Shown: positions 54,516 to 63,922, numbered from the stretch's first letter. The stretch is 64,000 nt of DNA from CF-162 sp963667205 (GCA_963667205.1 OY762959.1:1488001-1552000), one strand, 5' to 3'. Notes: generated by a model from the sequence alone, not told the origin. Translations and numbers: made by a program.

Positions 54516-55424
54516 ATGGAAGCCCTGAGAACACCCGAGGAGCGATTCGCCGGCCTGCCCGGCTGGACGTTCGAGCCGAACTACCTCGACGTCCCGGACG
54601 GCGATGGTGGCCAGCTGAGGATGCACTACATCGACGAAGGCCCGTCAGACGCCGCGCCCGTGCTGATGCTGCACGGCGAGCCGTCCTGGGCCTACCTGTA
54701 CCGCAAGATGGTGCCGGTTCTCGCCAAAGCCGGCCACCGTGCGATCGCGCCCGACCTCATCGGCTTCGGCCGTTCCGACAAGCCGGCCCAGAAGGACGAC
54801 TACACGTTCCAGCGCCACGTCGGCTGGGTGAAGTCGCTCATCGAGCAGCTTGGCCTGACCAACGTTACGTTCTTCGGCCAGGACTGGGGATCGCTGATCG
54901 GCCTGCGGATCGTCGCGGAAGACCCTGACCGCTTCACCCGCGTCATCATCGGCAACGGCGGCCTGCCCACGGGCGACCAGACACCCGGCGAGACGTTCCT
55001 GCGCTGGCAGCAGTTCTCGCAGGAGTCGCCCGCGTTCGACGTCGGGCGCGTTGTCCAGGGCGGCACGGCGACGGCGCTTCCGGACGGGGTCGCCGCCGCC
55101 TACAACGCGCCCTTCCGGGACGATGCGCACAAGGCCGGCGCGCGCATCTTCCCTTCGCTCGTGCCGACGAAGCCGGACGACCCGGCCGCGCCCGCCAACC
55201 GCAAGGCCTGGGAGGTCCTGCAGAAGTGGGAGAAGCCGTTCCTGACGACGTTCAGCGACTCCGACCCGATCACAAAGGGCGGCGAGCGGCTCCTGCAGGC
55301 GATGATCCCCGGCACAAAGGGGCAACCGCACACAACGATCGCCGGCGGCGGCCACTTCCTGCAGGAGGACAAAGGCGAAGAGCTGGCGCAGGTGATAGTC
55401 GACTGGATCGCCGCCACGGGCTAA
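54516..55424 (+). CDS. dhaA: haloalkane dehalogenase
   Basis: 302 residues from ATG 54516 (AAGGAGGAGG upstream; an earlier ATG overlapping the previous stop has no such site). Alpha/beta-hydrolase of subfamily HLD-I: oxyanion/halide motif HGEPSW (53-58), nucleophile Asp123 in GQDWGS with halide-binding Trp124, acid in FSDSDP near residue 250, and His280 in GGGHFLQED. MEALRTPEERFAGLPGW is the typical start of DhlA-like enzymes. Hydrolyses a carbon-halogen bond to the alcohol. A strong hairpin follows the gene. Symbol by family only; it is closer to DhlA/DmbC than to Rhodococcus DhaA. Confidence 0.9.
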   Translation: MEALRTPEERFAGLPGWTFEPNYLDVPDGDGGQLRMHYIDEGPSDAAPVLMLHGEPSWAYLYRKMVPVLAKAGHRAIAPDLIGFGRSDKPAQKDDYTFQRHVGWVKSLIEQLGLTNVTFFGQDWGSLIGLRIVAEDPDRFTRVIIGNGGLPTGDQTPGETFLRWQQFSQESPAFDVGRVVQGGTATALPDGVAAAYNAPFRDDAHKAGARIFPSLVPTKPDDPAAPANRKAWEVLQKWEKPFLTTFSDSDPITKGGERLLQAMIPGTKGQPHTTIAGGGHFLQEDKGEELAQVIVDWIAATG

Positions 55425-55448
55425 CGCGGCCGGCAACCCGAACAAGAA

Positions 55449-55476
55449 CGAGGGCCCGGCGTCTGCCGGGCCCTCG
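55449..55476. terminator. bidirectional terminator-like hairpin
   Basis: A perfect 12-bp stem CGAGGGCCCGGC with a GTCT loop, between the convergent haloalkane dehalogenase and PepSY genes. It would form equally on either strand. No U-tract follows on either side, so it may stall rather than release polymerase or be Rho-assisted. Confidence 0.7.
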
Positions 55477-55504
55477 CCGCGAGGGAGACAATCTCGCTCA
55501 GGCG

Positions 55505-55867
55505 TTAATCGTTATCGCCGTCGCCGTCTTTGTCGCCGCCGGAGTCATTATCGGCTTCCTCGCCGACGACGTTGAAGCTCTCGTCGAGTTGGATATCGAT
55601 CTCACTGCCGTCGGCAAGCGTGACTTCCACTTCGTAGAAGCTGTCCTCGTCGCCGACCTCCGTGTCGCTGACGTCTCCGCCGCCGGTGTGCGCCAGCGCC
55701 GCGTCACTCGCCTGCTGGAGCGCCGCGCCGGTGATCGGCACATCGTTGTCGTCATCACCGCCGTTTTGTGCCGACGTCAGCTGCGAGCTGGCCGTCACGG
55801 CGACCGCGGCGATGGCGAGAACCGCGACCAGCCCGATGATCAGGTAGAGTCTCGTTCCAAGTGCCAT
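55505..55867 (-). CDS. exported PepSY-domain protein
   Basis: 120 residues from ATG 55867, chosen because AAGGAGG lies 7 nt upstream. An N-terminal hydrophobic segment (YLIIGLVAVLAIAAVAVTA) acts as signal or anchor. A single PepSY-like domain (ITGAALQQASDAALAHTGGGDV..EDSFYEVEVTLADGSEIDIQLDE) follows. The C-terminus is very acidic (GGDKDGDGDND), perhaps calcium binding. PepSY proteins often restrain proteases; no such partner is next to it. Confidence 0.85.
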   Translation of the reverse strand: MALGTRLYLIIGLVAVLAIAAVAVTASSQLTSAQNGGDDDNDVPITGAALQQASDAALAHTGGGDVSDTEVGDEDSFYEVEVTLADGSEIDIQLDESFNVVGEEADNDSGGDKDGDGDND

Positions 55868-56138
55868 TCGTCTTCCTCCTTCCTGCAGAGTTTCGTCTTT
55901 CGATGCCCTCAGCCTACGGCTCGCGGATGAAGCGCCCGTGAAGCGGCCATGACGCAGCGCGACGATCAAGCAATCTCGGAGACGACTGTCGCTCGGGTGC
56001 GCCCGGCGGCACAGCGCCGCAGACCGCGATCTCGCCCCCAAGTGCGGGGTTCACGGTCGACGAATCGCCGTACAATCGAACGTGAATCCGGCGAAAGCTG
56101 CTTGACACCGGAACCGTTAAGTTCGAGAGTACAAGCCG

Positions 56139-58838
56139 ATGACGACGACGACAGGGTTCGTTTATCGATTCCGCGACGGCAACGCCGGGATGCGCGATCT
56201 CCTTGGTGGCAAGGGAGCGAACCTCTGCGAGATGGCCCGTCTGGGCCTGCCTATTCCCCCAGGCTTCGTCGTATCGACCGACGGCTTCCGCGAGTTCAGT
56301 CGCCTGGACCAGAAGCTGCCGGAGAGCCTCTGGCAGGAGGTGCTGGAAGCGCTGAAGGAAGTCGAGGAGGCTGTCGGCCGGCGCTTCGGCGATGCGGACG
56401 ACCCGCTCCTCGTCTCCGTGCGCTCCGGTTCGAAGTTCTCGATGCCGGGCATGATGGACACGATCCTCAACCTCGGGCTTAACGACGAGACGGTGGAGGG
56501 CCTGGCGAAAGCCGCAAACGACCGCCGCTTCGCCCTCGACTCATACCGCCGCTTCATCCAGCTCTTCGCCAAGGTCGCCCTGCACGCAGACGCCGCCTCC
56601 TTCGAGAAGGTGCTCGACGACGCGCGCGAGCAGGCCGGCGCGGCCTCCGACGCCGACCTCAGCGAGTCGGACCTCGAAGAAGTGATCCGCCGCTTCAAGG
56701 AGATCGGCTCCACAGGCACCGAGCCGTTCCCGACCGACACGCAGGAGCAGCTGCGAATCGCCATCCGCGCGGTTTTCGAGAGCTGGACGAACCCGCGCGC
56801 GATCGCCTACCGCAACCACCAGCACATCCCGCACGGCCTGGGCACCGCCATCAGCATCATGGCGATGGTCTTCGGCAACACGGGGCCGACCAGCGGCACC
56901 GGCGTCTGCTTCACACGCAACCCGTCGACCGGCGAGCGCGCGCTCTTCGGCGAGTACCTGCCGAACGCCCAGGGCGAGGACGTCGTCGCCGGCGTTCGCA
57001 CGCCGAAGCCGATCTCCAACCTCAAGTCCGAGATGCCGGACGCCTACGCCGCCCTCGTCGAGCACGCGACGAACCTCGAGACCCACTTCCGCGACGTCCA
57101 GGACATCGAGTTCACGATCGAAAACGGGCGCCTGTTCATCCTCCAGACGCGTTCCGGCAAGCGCACCGCGATGGCCGCCGTCAAGACGGCCGTCGACATG
57201 GCCGGCGAAGGTCTGATCAGCCGTGAGGAAGCGCTGCTGCGCGTGCCCGCGGACGAACTATCGCAGCTCCTCCTGCCGCGCTTCGACGATTCGTCGAAGG
57301 AGTCGGCGGTCAAGGCCGGACGACTGCTGGGCACGGGGCTCAACGCCTCGCCGGGCGCCGCCACCGGCATCGTCGCCATCGATGGAGACGACGCCGAGCA
57401 GCACGGCCAACGCGCGATCCTCGTCCGCCCGGAGACGAGCGCCGACGACATGCCGGCGATCCTCAAGGCCGGCGCGGTGCTCACCGGCCGCGGTGGCATC
57501 ACCAGCCACGCCGCCGTCGTCACGCGCGGCCTCGGCAAGCCGGCCGTGGTCGGCCTCTCGGCGATTCACGTGGATACCCAGCGCGGGGAGGTCTCCGTCG
57601 ACGGCACGATCCTCAAAACGGGCGACGCGATCAGCATCGACGGCTTTACGGGCGAGGTCTTCAGCGGCACCATCGACACCGTCCCCGCCGACATCTCCTC
57701 GAACGACGACCTGCGTCAGCTCCTCGGCTGGGCGGACGATGCGCGACGCCTGGAGATCCGCGCCAACGCCGACACGCCCGGCGACGCTGAGCGAGCGCGC
57801 TCCTTCGGCGCTCAGGGGATCGGCCTCTGCCGCACGGAGCACATGTTCTTCCAAGGGGAGCGCCTGGTACATATCCGCGAGATGCTGATGAGCACCCGAC
57901 ACCAGAGCGCGGAGGGCGCGCCGGCCAACGGCGCTTACGAGAAGGCCCTCAAGAGCCTGGAAGAGTACCAGACGTCAGACTTCCGCGGCATCCTGGAAGC
58001 GATGGACGGCCTGCCCGTCGTCATCCGCCTGCTCGACGCGCCACTGCACGAGTTCCTGCCGTCGATCGAATCTCTGATCGAAGAGCTGGCGACGGCCCGC
58101 GCGACCAACAAACCTGAATCCGAGGTCCGCGAAAAAGAAGGGCTACTCGAGGCCGCCCGCTCGCTGGCCGAGACGAACCCGATGCTGGGCCACCGCGGCT
58201 CACGGCTGGGCGTTACGAACCCCGATGTCTACGAGATGCAGGTGCGCGCCATCTTCCGGGCGACGAAGCAGTTGATCGACGCCGGCAAGGACCCACGGCC
58301 CGAGATCATGGTGCCGCTGGTGATGGGCGAGGCCGAAGTGAAGCTGCTGAAGACTGGCCTGACGGAGCTGGCGAAGGGCCTCGGCGACGACCTGGGGCGC
58401 CCGGCGCGAATCCACTTCGGCACGATGATCGAGGTGCCGCGCGCGGCGCTCGCCGCCGCCGCCATCGCTCCGCACGTCGACTTCTTCTCCTTCGGCTCCA
58501 ACGACCTGACCCAGATGACGTTCGGCTTCAGCCGCGACGACGCCGAGGAGAAGTTCCTGCGCTACTACGTCGAGAACGAGATCCTCCCCCGCAACCCGTT
58601 CGCCACGATCGACGAGAGCGGCGTGGGCCGCCTGATCGAGATCGCGGTCCAGGAAGGCCGCAAGCGCAACGCATCGCTGGAACTGGGCCTCTGTGGAGAG
58701 CACGGCGGCGACCCCTTGAGCGTCGACTTCTGCCACCGTGTCGGCCTCGACTACGTCTCCTGCTCGCCGCCACGCGTCGCCGTCGCCCGCCTGGCCGCCG
58801 CCCAGGCCGCCATCGGCCAGACCGAACGCGACGTCTAG
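56139..58838 (+). CDS. ppdK: pyruvate, phosphate dikinase
   Basis: 899 residues, full PPDK length. The nucleotide-binding domain opens FVYRFRDGNAGMRDLLGGKGANLCEMARLG and contains SVRSGSKFSMPGMMDTILNLG. The phosphohistidine domain has GGITSHAAVVTRGLGKPAVVG (carrier His). The C-terminal barrel has GIGLCRTEHMFF, GSNDLTQMTFGFSRDD and the catalytic Cys in LGLCGEHGGDP. Interconverts pyruvate, ATP and Pi with PEP, AMP and PPi; useful for gluconeogenesis from acyl-CoA-derived carbon. The 271 bp before it hold no recognisable gene or element. Confidence 0.97.
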   Translation: MTTTTGFVYRFRDGNAGMRDLLGGKGANLCEMARLGLPIPPGFVVSTDGFREFSRLDQKLPESLWQEVLEALKEVEEAVGRRFGDADDPLLVSVRSGSKFSMPGMMDTILNLGLNDETVEGLAKAANDRRFALDSYRRFIQLFAKVALHADAASFEKVLDDAREQAGAASDADLSESDLEEVIRRFKEIGSTGTEPFPTDTQEQLRIAIRAVFESWTNPRAIAYRNHQHIPHGLGTAISIMAMVFGNTGPTSGTGVCFTRNPSTGERALFGEYLPNAQGEDVVAGVRTPKPISNLKSEMPDAYAALVEHATNLETHFRDVQDIEFTIENGRLFILQTRSGKRTAMAAVKTAVDMAGEGLISREEALLRVPADELSQLLLPRFDDSSKESAVKAGRLLGTGLNASPGAATGIVAIDGDDAEQHGQRAILVRPETSADDMPAILKAGAVLTGRGGITSHAAVVTRGLGKPAVVGLSAIHVDTQRGEVSVDGTILKTGDAISIDGFTGEVFSGTIDTVPADISSNDDLRQLLGWADDARRLEIRANADTPGDAERARSFGAQGIGLCRTEHMFFQGERLVHIREMLMSTRHQSAEGAPANGAYEKALKSLEEYQTSDFRGILEAMDGLPVVIRLLDAPLHEFLPSIESLIEELATARATNKPESEVREKEGLLEAARSLAETNPMLGHRGSRLGVTNPDVYEMQVRAIFRATKQLIDAGKDPRPEIMVPLVMGEAEVKLLKTGLTELAKGLGDDLGRPARIHFGTMIEVPRAALAAAAIAPHVDFFSFGSNDLTQMTFGFSRDDAEEKFLRYYVENEILPRNPFATIDESGVGRLIEIAVQEGRKRNASLELGLCGEHGGDPLSVDFCHRVGLDYVSCSPPRVAVARLAAAQAAIGQTERDV

Positions 58839-58944
58839 CGCCTCCGTTGCGCGTCCGCCGAAATGTCGATTTGCGATTCCTCCCTTCGTCGTTAGAGTAG
58901 GCGAGGTAACGGGCCTCGCCCCGAGCGACGAAAGGACTCACGAG

Positions 58945-59331
58945 ATGTTGTACATGCTGATGCTGCACTGGAACCCCGAAGCCTCGACGATGGACGGCGA
59001 AGCAGCGATCGCCGCCCACCTCGCGCTGTCCGAAGAGGCGCGAGGGCACAACGCCTACGTCTACTCCGAGGCACTCGCCGGCGCCGACGTCGCGACAACC
59101 GTTCGCAGCGCCGGCGGCAAGCCCCTGCGCACCGACGGGCCGTTCGCCAAGTCGAAGGAGATGCTCGCCGGCTTCTACGTCCTCGACTGCGCGAGCGCCG
59201 ATGAGGCCGCGGAGTACGCCGCCAAGCTCGTGGAGACGACCGACCCGAGCAGCGTCGAGGTGCGTCCCGTCGTCGACGTGCCGGGCTGGCCGTACGAGGT
59301 CGCCGCTGACCGCCAGCGCCGCGCAATGTAG
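58945..59331 (+). CDS. YCII/DGPF-domain protein
   Basis: 128 residues from ATG 58945. Ferredoxin-like YCII fold: MLYMLMLHWNPEA, then the hallmark RTDGPFAKSKEMLAGFYVLDC, and the final strand region VEVRPVVD. Proteins with the DGPF motif are encoded beside ECF42 sigma factors and are thought to form their target or partner set. The sigma factor is two genes downstream. GAAAGGA lies about 8 nt before the start. Confidence 0.9.
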   Translation: MLYMLMLHWNPEASTMDGEAAIAAHLALSEEARGHNAYVYSEALAGADVATTVRSAGGKPLRTDGPFAKSKEMLAGFYVLDCASADEAAEYAAKLVETTDPSSVEVRPVVDVPGWPYEVAADRQRRAM

Positions 59332-59415
59332 CGAAGGCTGCCGAGAGAAAGGGAACGACCGATGGGAATCGACATCCGCAGCCCGATCGCCGCTGGACTC
59401 TAGAGGGACACCGAA

Positions 59416-59784
59416 ATGCTTTACTTGCTTCTGATTAGCTACGACCCGAGCCTCCCGTTCGAGGGGCCACTGCTTCAACCCAGGCACGCCGAACTGGAGA
59501 ACGAACTGCGGGAGGCGGGCCTCTACGTCTCCGGCGCAGGACTGATGCCGGCCGAGCAGGGCACCGTGCGCGTCCGCAACGGCAAGGCGCTGAAGACCGA
59601 AGGCCCCTTCGCTGAATCGAAAGAGGTGGCCGGCGGCTACTACATCGTCGACTGCAGCGAAGACGAGGCGATCGAGATCGCCGGGCGCATTCCGGTGGAG
59701 AAGCGCTCCTGGGTCGACGTGCGCCCGATCGCGCTCTTTCACCCGAACGCCGAGCAGATCGCGAAGATCGCCTCCGGAGCGTGA
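59416..59784 (+). CDS. YCII/DGPF-domain protein
   Basis: 122 residues, a paralogue of the previous gene: MLYLLLISYDPSLPFEG, then KTEGPFAESKEVAGGYYIVDC with EGPF in place of DGPF, and WVDVRPIALF. Its stop abuts the sigma-factor GTG. In the 84-bp gap from the previous gene is a 13-codon ORF starting ATG 59362, too short to interpret. Confidence 0.9.
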   Translation: MLYLLLISYDPSLPFEGPLLQPRHAELENELREAGLYVSGAGLMPAEQGTVRVRNGKALKTEGPFAESKEVAGGYYIVDCSEDEAIEIAGRIPVEKRSWVDVRPIALFHPNAEQIAKIASGA

Positions 59785-61056
59785 GTGGCAGACGCTGAGA
59801 GTCCGCGGGCTGCCGGTGAGCGCATCTTTCGCGAGGAGTCCGGCCGCATCGTCGCCACGCTGATCCGCGTATTCGGCGACTTCGACCTAGCGGAGGAGGC
59901 GATGCAGGACGCCTTCGCCGTCGCCCTCGAACGCTGGCCGCGGGAGGGCATCCCGGCCAACCCGGGTGCCTGGATCACCACGACCGCCCGCCGCAAGGCG
60001 ATCGACCGGCTGCGGCGCGATCAGACGCTGGCCCGCAAGCGCGCCGAGATCGAGGCCGACGCCGCGCTCGCGGCCCTCGCCGGCGAGACGGAGAGACCGA
60101 TGACCGACGTACGAGACGACCGGTTGCGCCTCATCTTCACATGCTGCCACACAGCGCTGGCGCTGGACGCGCAGGTGGCGCTGACGTTGCGCACGCTAGG
60201 CGGCCTGACCACGCCGGAGATCGCGCGGGCATTCCTCGTCCCGGAGGCGACGATGGCACAGCGACTGGTGCGTGTGAAGCGCAAGATCCGCGACGCCGGA
60301 ATCCCCTACGAAGTGCCACCCGCGCACCGTCTGCCGGAGCGCGTCGAGGCCGTGCTCGCTGTGCTCTACCTCGTCTTCAACGAAGGCTACAGCGCGGCCG
60401 CAGGCGAAGAGCTGATCCGCCGCGAGCTGTGTGCGGAGGCGATCCGGCTGGGCCGCGTGCTCTGCGAGTTGATGCCGGACGAACCGGAGGCCTTGGGCCT
60501 GCTGGCGCTGATGCTGCTCCACGACTCGCGCCGCCCTGCTCGCATGGGCGAGGACGGCGAGCTCGTGACGCTGGAGGACCAGGACCGTCGCCTCTGGGAC
60601 GCAAAACAGATCGCCGAGGGATCGCAGCTCGTGCAGCGCGCTCTGCGCGGGCGGCGCGTCGGGCCGTACCAGATCCAGGCAGCGATAGCGGCGCTCCACT
60701 GCGGGGCAGCGTCGGCCGAGGCGACCGACTGGGCGCAGATCGCCGCGCTCTACGAGGTGCTGTACCGCATGCAGCCGACGCCCGTCGTCGCTCTCAACCG
60801 CGCCGTCGCCGTCGCCATGGCGCGCACGCCCGAAGACGGCCTCGCCCTCCTCGACGACGACGAGCTCAGCCGCGCGCTCGATGCCTACCACCTCTACCAC
60901 TCCGCCCGCGCCGATCTGCTTCGCCGCGCCGGCCGGGGCAGCGAAGCCGCCGGGGCCTACCACCGCGCCATCGCGCTCGCCGAAAACGCCACTGAGCGGG
61001 CGTACCTTGAGCGCCGCCTCCGCGAACTCGGCTCCTGGGCGCGCCGGTTCTCTTGA
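59785..61056 (+). CDS. ECF42-type RNA polymerase sigma factor with C-terminal TPR-like extension
   Basis: 423 residues from GTG 59785. Sigma-70 region 2 covers about residues 15-85 (DFDLAEEAMQDAFAVALERW, GAWITTTARRKAIDRLRR) and region 4 about 110-170 (LTLRTLGGLTTPEIARAFLV, TMAQRLVRVKRKI). The remaining 250 residues form an alpha-helical extension (LYLVFNEGYSAA, ELCAEAIRLGRVL, TPVVALNRAVAVAMA), the mark of the ECF42 group. ECF42 genes have no anti-sigma factor and sit with DGPF proteins, as here. Its stop overlaps the next gene's TTG start, so it also drives or is coupled to an FHA-ABC transporter. Confidence 0.92.
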   Translation: MADAESPRAAGERIFREESGRIVATLIRVFGDFDLAEEAMQDAFAVALERWPREGIPANPGAWITTTARRKAIDRLRRDQTLARKRAEIEADAALAALAGETERPMTDVRDDRLRLIFTCCHTALALDAQVALTLRTLGGLTTPEIARAFLVPEATMAQRLVRVKRKIRDAGIPYEVPPAHRLPERVEAVLAVLYLVFNEGYSAAAGEELIRRELCAEAIRLGRVLCELMPDEPEALGLLALMLLHDSRRPARMGEDGELVTLEDQDRRLWDAKQIAEGSQLVQRALRGRRVGPYQIQAAIAALHCGAASAEATDWAQIAALYEVLYRMQPTPVVALNRAVAVAMARTPEDGLALLDDDELSRALDAYHLYHSARADLLRRAGRGSEAAGAYHRAIALAENATERAYLERRLRELGSWARRFS

Positions 61057-62984
61057 CATTGGCGGACGGCCCCGCCAACGTTGACGGCAGTCTGATACAG
61101 GAGGATGCGCAGATAGAAGCGTGGGGCGTCCTGGAGATCCGCGCTCCCGGCGGGCTGGAGCACGAAGTGCGCCTGACGGACGAGACGGTGACCATCGGGC
61201 GCGACAGTGAGAACGCAGTCGTCCTGGACGACGATCACGTCTCGCGGCGCCACGCTCGGATCGAGCGGGACGACGCCGGCTGCAGCATCATCGACCTCGG
61301 CAGCGCCAACGGCACTCGCATCGCGGCCGAAGAGCTTGAGCCGCGCGTCCCGCACACGCTGAGCGACGGCGAATCGTCGACGATCGGGCCGTTCCGGCTA
61401 ACGCTACGCATCTCACCGGAACGCGTCGCCGCCGCGTCCGAAACGCCAGCCGAGGCCGGCGCGACGATCGCCACTCCCACTGCCGGGCCGACGGTGATCG
61501 CGCGGCCGGCCGAGCGGCTCGTCGTCTCGACGCCTTCCGGCACCACGGAGGTCGCGCTCAAGGGTGAGCTGCTGACTCTCGGACGCAGCAGCGACTGCGA
61601 CGTCGTGATCGATGACAGCGTCGTCTCCCGTCACCACGCCGATCTCTGCCGCGTGGCGGGAGGCTGGGAGATCAGCGACGCGGGCAGCCTCAACGGCCTG
61701 ACGCTCGACGGCAAGAAGGTGCAATCGCACCGGCTGAACGACGGAGACGTCATCGCCATCTCCGACACCGTAACGTTGGCGTATTCAGCATCCGCTGAAG
61801 CCGCGGCACCGGGCGGAACGATCGTCCAGACGCTGCCGCTCCGGGAGCAGGCAGAGCTGAGCATCGGTCGCGACCTCACGAACGATGTTCGCCTCGCTCA
61901 TCCGGCCGTATCCCGCCACCACGCGCGGATCGCCCGTTCCGGGGACGGCTACACGATCGAAGACCTTGGCTCCGGCAACGGCACGTTCGCGAACGGCGAG
62001 CGATTGGCTCCTCATCTGCCGCTCCCTCTCGCCCGCGGGGACACCGTGCGCATCGGGCCCGTCCGCTTCACGATGGAGATGGAGGGCATCCAGCAGGTCG
62101 ATGAATCGCGCGATCTGCGCCTGGACGGCGTTCACCTCAACCAGTACGTCGCCAAAACGCTCAATCTGCTGCAGGACATCTCACTCTCGCTGGAAGGCCG
62201 AGAGTTCGTAGCGCTGGTGGGGGTGAGCGGCGCCGGCAAGTCCACGCTGCTCGATGCGCTTAACGGCTTCCGCCCCGCCAGGGCGGGCCAAGTGCTCGTC
62301 AACGGCGTCGACCTCTACGACAACTTCGACGCCTACCGCACTGACCTCGGCTACGTCCCGCAGGACGACATCATCCACAAGGAGCTGCCCGTCGCCCGGG
62401 CGCTCAGCTATAGCGCGCAGCTGCGCCTGCCGCCCGACACGACGAAGTCCGAGCGAGAAGAGCGCATCGAGACGGTGATGGCGACGCTAAACCTGAGCGA
62501 ACGCCGCGACCTCCCGATCGCCCGTCTCAGCGGCGGCCAGCGCAAGCGCGTCTCAATCGGGGCAGAGCTGTTGATGAAGCCCAGCCTCTTCTTCCTCGAC
62601 GAGGCGACATCGGGCCTCGACCCCGGCACCGAGAGCCAGATGATGCACCTCCTCCGCGCGCTGGCCGATCAGGGGCACACCGTCGTGCTCGTGACGCACG
62701 CAACCAAGAACGTGATGCTCTGCGATCAGGTCGTCTTCCTGGCGAAGGGCGGACACCTGGGCCTGGTACGGGCCGCCCGACGAGGCGCTCAAGTACTTCG
62801 AGGTGGACGACTTCGACGGCATCTACGAGCGCCTGGACGGCGAGCTTTCGCCCGATGCCTGGGGGCAGAGGTACGCCGAGTCGCAGGAGTACGACCGCTA
62901 TGTCCGCCAGCGGCTGCGCAAACACTATCCCAACTTCAGCGACGCGGCGACAGGAGCGGCAGACGTCGCGCCCGACGAACGTGA
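61053..62984 (+). CDS. triple-FHA ABCG-type ATPase, N-terminal part of a frameshifted transporter
   Basis: TTG 61053 start. Three FHA domains at about 23-115 (TIGRDSENAVVLDDDHVSRR, DLGSANGT), 155-245 (TLGRSSDCDVVIDDSVVSRH, DAGSLNGL) and 258-345 (SIGRDLTNDVRLAHPAVSRH, DLGSGNGT), each with the phosphothreonine-binding GR, SRxH and NG residues. Then an ABCG-like ATPase: Walker A GVSGAGKST, signature LSGGQRKRVSIG, Walker B FFLDEAT. After FLAKGGHL near 62760 one extra G shifts the frame, so the last 75 or so residues here are meaningless; the true continuation is the next entry. Confidence 0.88.
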   Translation: MTLADGPANVDGSLIQEDAQIEAWGVLEIRAPGGLEHEVRLTDETVTIGRDSENAVVLDDDHVSRRHARIERDDAGCSIIDLGSANGTRIAAEELEPRVPHTLSDGESSTIGPFRLTLRISPERVAAASETPAEAGATIATPTAGPTVIARPAERLVVSTPSGTTEVALKGELLTLGRSSDCDVVIDDSVVSRHHADLCRVAGGWEISDAGSLNGLTLDGKKVQSHRLNDGDVIAISDTVTLAYSASAEAAAPGGTIVQTLPLREQAELSIGRDLTNDVRLAHPAVSRHHARIARSGDGYTIEDLGSGNGTFANGERLAPHLPLPLARGDTVRIGPVRFTMEMEGIQQVDESRDLRLDGVHLNQYVAKTLNLLQDISLSLEGREFVALVGVSGAGKSTLLDALNGFRPARAGQVLVNGVDLYDNFDAYRTDLGYVPQDDIIHKELPVARALSYSAQLRLPPDTTKSEREERIETVMATLNLSERRDLPIARLSGGQRKRVSIGAELLMKPSLFFLDEATSGLDPGTESQMMHLLRALADQGHTVVLVTHATKNVMLCDQVVFLAKGGHLGLVRAARRGAQVLRGGRLRRHLRAPGRRAFARCLGAEVRRVAGVRPLCPPAAAQTLSQLQRRGDRSGRRRARRT

Positions 62985-63900
62985 GGCACCGGCGCCGGTT
63001 CAGCCGGCGCCGCGACGGACCTCGCAGCTAAGCCAGTTCCGCATTCTCTCCGCGCGCTATCTGGACATCGTGAAGCGAGACCGCGTGAACGTGGCGCTGC
63101 TGCTGGCGATCGCACCGATGCTCGGACTGATCGACTTCCTCGCCTGGCCGCGCAACATCTTCGACCCGCTGGTCGGCGAGGCGGCCCCGGCGATGTCGAT
63201 GCTCTTCATGGCGGCGCTGATCCCCTTCCTTGTCGGGGCGCTTAACTCCGTGCGCGAGATCGTCAAGGAGGCGCCGATCTATAAGCGCGAGCGCGCAGTG
63301 ACGCTGAAGGTGCTGCCATACCTGTTATCCAAGGTCTGGGTGGGATTCCTGTTCGCCTTCTATCACGCCGCCGCCCTCTTTGCCGTAAAGCTGATCGCCG
63401 TCGACTTCGGGCAGGTCGGCACGACAGAGCTGGCCCAGTTCTACTTCACGCTCACGCTGGCGGCCATGTCCGGCGTGATGTGGAGGCTCTTAATCTCGGT
63501 GATCGTCCCACGGGAGGAGCAGGCGATGGTGCTGGTGATCGCCGTGATCGTGATCCAGATCGTCTTCTCGGGCGCGCTGGTCCCGCTGGGCCAGCTGGGC
63601 CTGGGCGGTGACGTCTTTGGCGGCGTCACCAGCACGAAGTGGTCTTTCCAGGCGCTGACGGCGGCCTCCCACGTGAAGTCCGGCGACTGTGACGGACCGT
63701 CACTGGCGAACTGCGACCTGCCAGGCCTGCAATCGTATTCGACGGACGCCGAAAGACAGGTCGCCCTCGACTCGATCGATGACCGCTACGCCGACGTCTT
63801 CGGCGGCGACGTCTACGTGGCGTGGGCAGCGATGGGGATCATCATCGGAGCGCTGTTCGTGATCATCGTCGTCCTCCAAAGACGCAAAGACGTCATCTGA
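62803..63900 (+). CDS. ABC-2 membrane domain, C-terminal part of the FHA-ABC transporter
   Basis: The frame opens at about 62760 with AWYGPPDEALKYFEVDDF, exactly where the ATPase part loses frame; ATG 62803 is only the first internal Met. A linker of about 80 residues is followed by the ABC2 membrane domain with six hydrophobic helices (DRVNVALLLAIAPMLGLIDF, SMLFMAALIPFLVGALNSVR, REIVKEAPIYKRERAV is the conserved loop) and the end IIGALFVIIVVLQRRKDVI. Removing one G at 62759-62761 gives a single protein of about 949 codons. Such FHA-ABC proteins are regulated by Ser/Thr kinases; none is seen in the window. Confidence 0.88.
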   Translation: MDDFDGIYERLDGELSPDAWGQRYAESQEYDRYVRQRLRKHYPNFSDAATGAADVAPDEREAPAPVQPAPRRTSQLSQFRILSARYLDIVKRDRVNVALLLAIAPMLGLIDFLAWPRNIFDPLVGEAAPAMSMLFMAALIPFLVGALNSVREIVKEAPIYKRERAVTLKVLPYLLSKVWVGFLFAFYHAAALFAVKLIAVDFGQVGTTELAQFYFTLTLAAMSGVMWRLLISVIVPREEQAMVLVIAVIVIQIVFSGALVPLGQLGLGGDVFGGVTSTKWSFQALTAASHVKSGDCDGPSLANCDLPGLQSYSTDAERQVALDSIDDRYADVFGGDVYVAWAAMGIIIGALFVIIVVLQRRKDVI

Positions 63901-63922
63901 CCACAGCCGGGCGAGGCTCGGC

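Noticed and set aside
59362..59403. 13-codon ORF (MGIDIRSPIAAGL) between the two YCII genes
   Set aside because: Too short and without conservation evidence; it could be a leader or chance.
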